Position numbers and translations under genes: made by a program
Assembly (NCBI GenBank): GCA_013362835.1
Contig: JABFVJ010000159.1
Span: 1 to 6,181, forward strand
Source of the DNA: Nonomuraea sp.
Lineage (GTDB): Bacteria; Actinomycetota; Actinomycetes; Streptosporangiales; Streptosporangiaceae
Length of the DNA stretch: 6,181 nt
Direction: 5' to 3'
Part shown: positions 5,743-6,181 of the stretch, in pieces
Position numbering within the stretch: position 1 is the first letter of the stretch
Layout: every line of letters begins with the position of its first letter
The notes under the pieces: generated by a model
What the model was told of the DNA's origin: nothing
Databases searched by the model: none
What the model saw: only the letters and a program-made list of their open reading frames with translations

Positions 5743-5756
5743 CAGGAGCATCGATC

Positions 5757-6077
5757 ATGGCGTGGATCCTCATCATCCTGGCCGGCCTCTTCGAGGTGGC
5801 CATGGCGCTCTCGCTCAAGCTCAGCAACGGCCTCAGCCACCTGTGGTGGACCCTGTCGTTCCTGGCCACCGCCGTGCTGAGCTTCGGCCTGCTCTCCTAC
5901 GCGCTCAAGTCCCTGGAGGTCGGCACCGCGTACGCGGTCTGGACCGGCATCGGGGCCGTCGGCACCGCGATCCTCGGCATGATCGCCATGGGCGACGAGG
6001 TGTCGCCGCTGCGCCTGGCCTCGATCGCGCTCATCCTCGCGGGCGTCGTGGGGCTCAACCTGGCCGGCGGACACTAG
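5757..6077 (+). CDS. sugE: SugE/Gdx-type SMR guanidinium exporter
   Basis: This 106-residue protein has the four helices of the small multidrug resistance family (about 2-20, 29-48, 57-76, 84-102). It would work as an antiparallel dimer in the membrane, exchanging protons for guanidinium. Gdx-subtype features are E13 (proton/substrate site), S42, Y59, W62, and the TAYAVWTGIGAVGTAILG segment of helix 3. One position is odd: residue 16, normally Trp in Gdx and Gly in the Qac/EmrE subtype, is Met here (FEVAMALSLK). The AGGAG at 5744-5748 is 8 bases before the ATG and is probably controlled by the guanidine-III riboswitch, which strongly supports guanidinium as substrate over quaternary ammonium compounds. 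No second SMR gene is adjacent, so a homodimer is expected. Confidence 0.93.
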   Translation: MAWILIILAGLFEVAMALSLKLSNGLSHLWWTLSFLATAVLSFGLLSYALKSLEVGTAYAVWTGIGAVGTAILGMIAMGDEVSPLRLASIALILAGVVGLNLAGGH

Positions 6078-6164
6078 TGCGCTGATCGAGATTCGATGCT
6101 CGACCCCGAGGGGAACGAGTTCTGCGTCCGCCGGAGCGAGGCCGAGAGGGCCTTGCCCGAATGA
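6078..6164 (+). pseudogene. C-terminal remnant of a VOC (glyoxalase-fold) protein
   Basis: Right after the sugE stop, and in the same frame, a short open stretch encodes LDPEGNEFCV followed by a charged tail (RRSEAERALPE) and a TGA at 6162-6164. DPEGNEFCV is the usual last strand of VOC/glyoxalase-fold proteins and carries their final metal-ligand-type glutamate. Only about 22 codons exist from the ATG at 6096 and the sugE stop blocks anything upstream, so the first 100 or so residues are missing. I read it as the tail of a gene whose front was lost when the sugE unit was placed or deleted here. It is too short for a working domain. Confidence 0.6.
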
Positions 6165-6181
6165 TGTTCTGTCGGTGAAGC

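Noticed and set aside
4765..5751. Long minus-strand open frame opposite the methyltransferase
   Set aside because: It is composed of Arg/His/Gly/Pro-rich sequence and covers the riboswitch; the plus strand has a complete methyltransferase with motif I.

Overview
This window reads as chromosomal DNA of a high-GC actinomycete. Codon third positions are almost all G or C, promoters look like TANNNT, and the products are typical of the phylum: a FadE5-type acyl-CoA dehydrogenase, an NrtR regulator, Dabb and DUF6458 proteins. The order Streptosporangiales (Thermobifida, Nonomuraea and relatives) is my guess, partly because the riboswitch closely resembles the Thermobifida fusca one. I cannot name a genus. 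There is no tRNA, rRNA, CRISPR array, insertion sequence or phage gene. No gene-free stretch exceeds 300 bases; the longest are about 76 to 120 bases and carry regulatory DNA.

Left block (1-1350, minus strand): an NrtR-type Nudix/winged-helix regulator is followed, with a 4-base ATGA overlap, by a protein with a J-domain and a kinase-like fold that runs off the left edge. A 27-bp inverted repeat sits on the predicted nrtR promoter and just upstream of a predicted leaderless promoter for a divergent Dabb-domain gene. It is therefore a candidate shared operator.

Centre (1351-4812): the Dabb gene converges on a small two-helix membrane protein (DUF6458), and their stop codons overlap. Next on the minus strand are an MBL-fold hydrolase resembling the actinorhodin cyclase/thioesterase ActIV, a strong hairpin terminator, and a fadE5-like acyl-CoA dehydrogenase gene. 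The dehydrogenase promoter contains a perfect 12-bp palindrome of the kind bound by TetR-family lipid regulators, but no regulator gene is in view.

Right block (4813-6181, plus strand): a class I SAM-dependent methyltransferase of unknown substrate is followed by a guanidine-III riboswitch, its probable expression platform, and a SugE/Gdx-type SMR guanidinium exporter gene. The exporter has Met in place of the usual Trp at position 16. Directly after it is a short remnant of the C-terminus of a VOC (glyoxalase-fold) protein.

The best-supported functional unit is the riboswitch plus exporter: cytoplasmic guanidine turns on its own export. The class is known, so it is not a new system. The least characterised unit is the NrtR/J-domain-kinase operon with the divergent Dabb gene. 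I found no strong evidence of a wholly new system.
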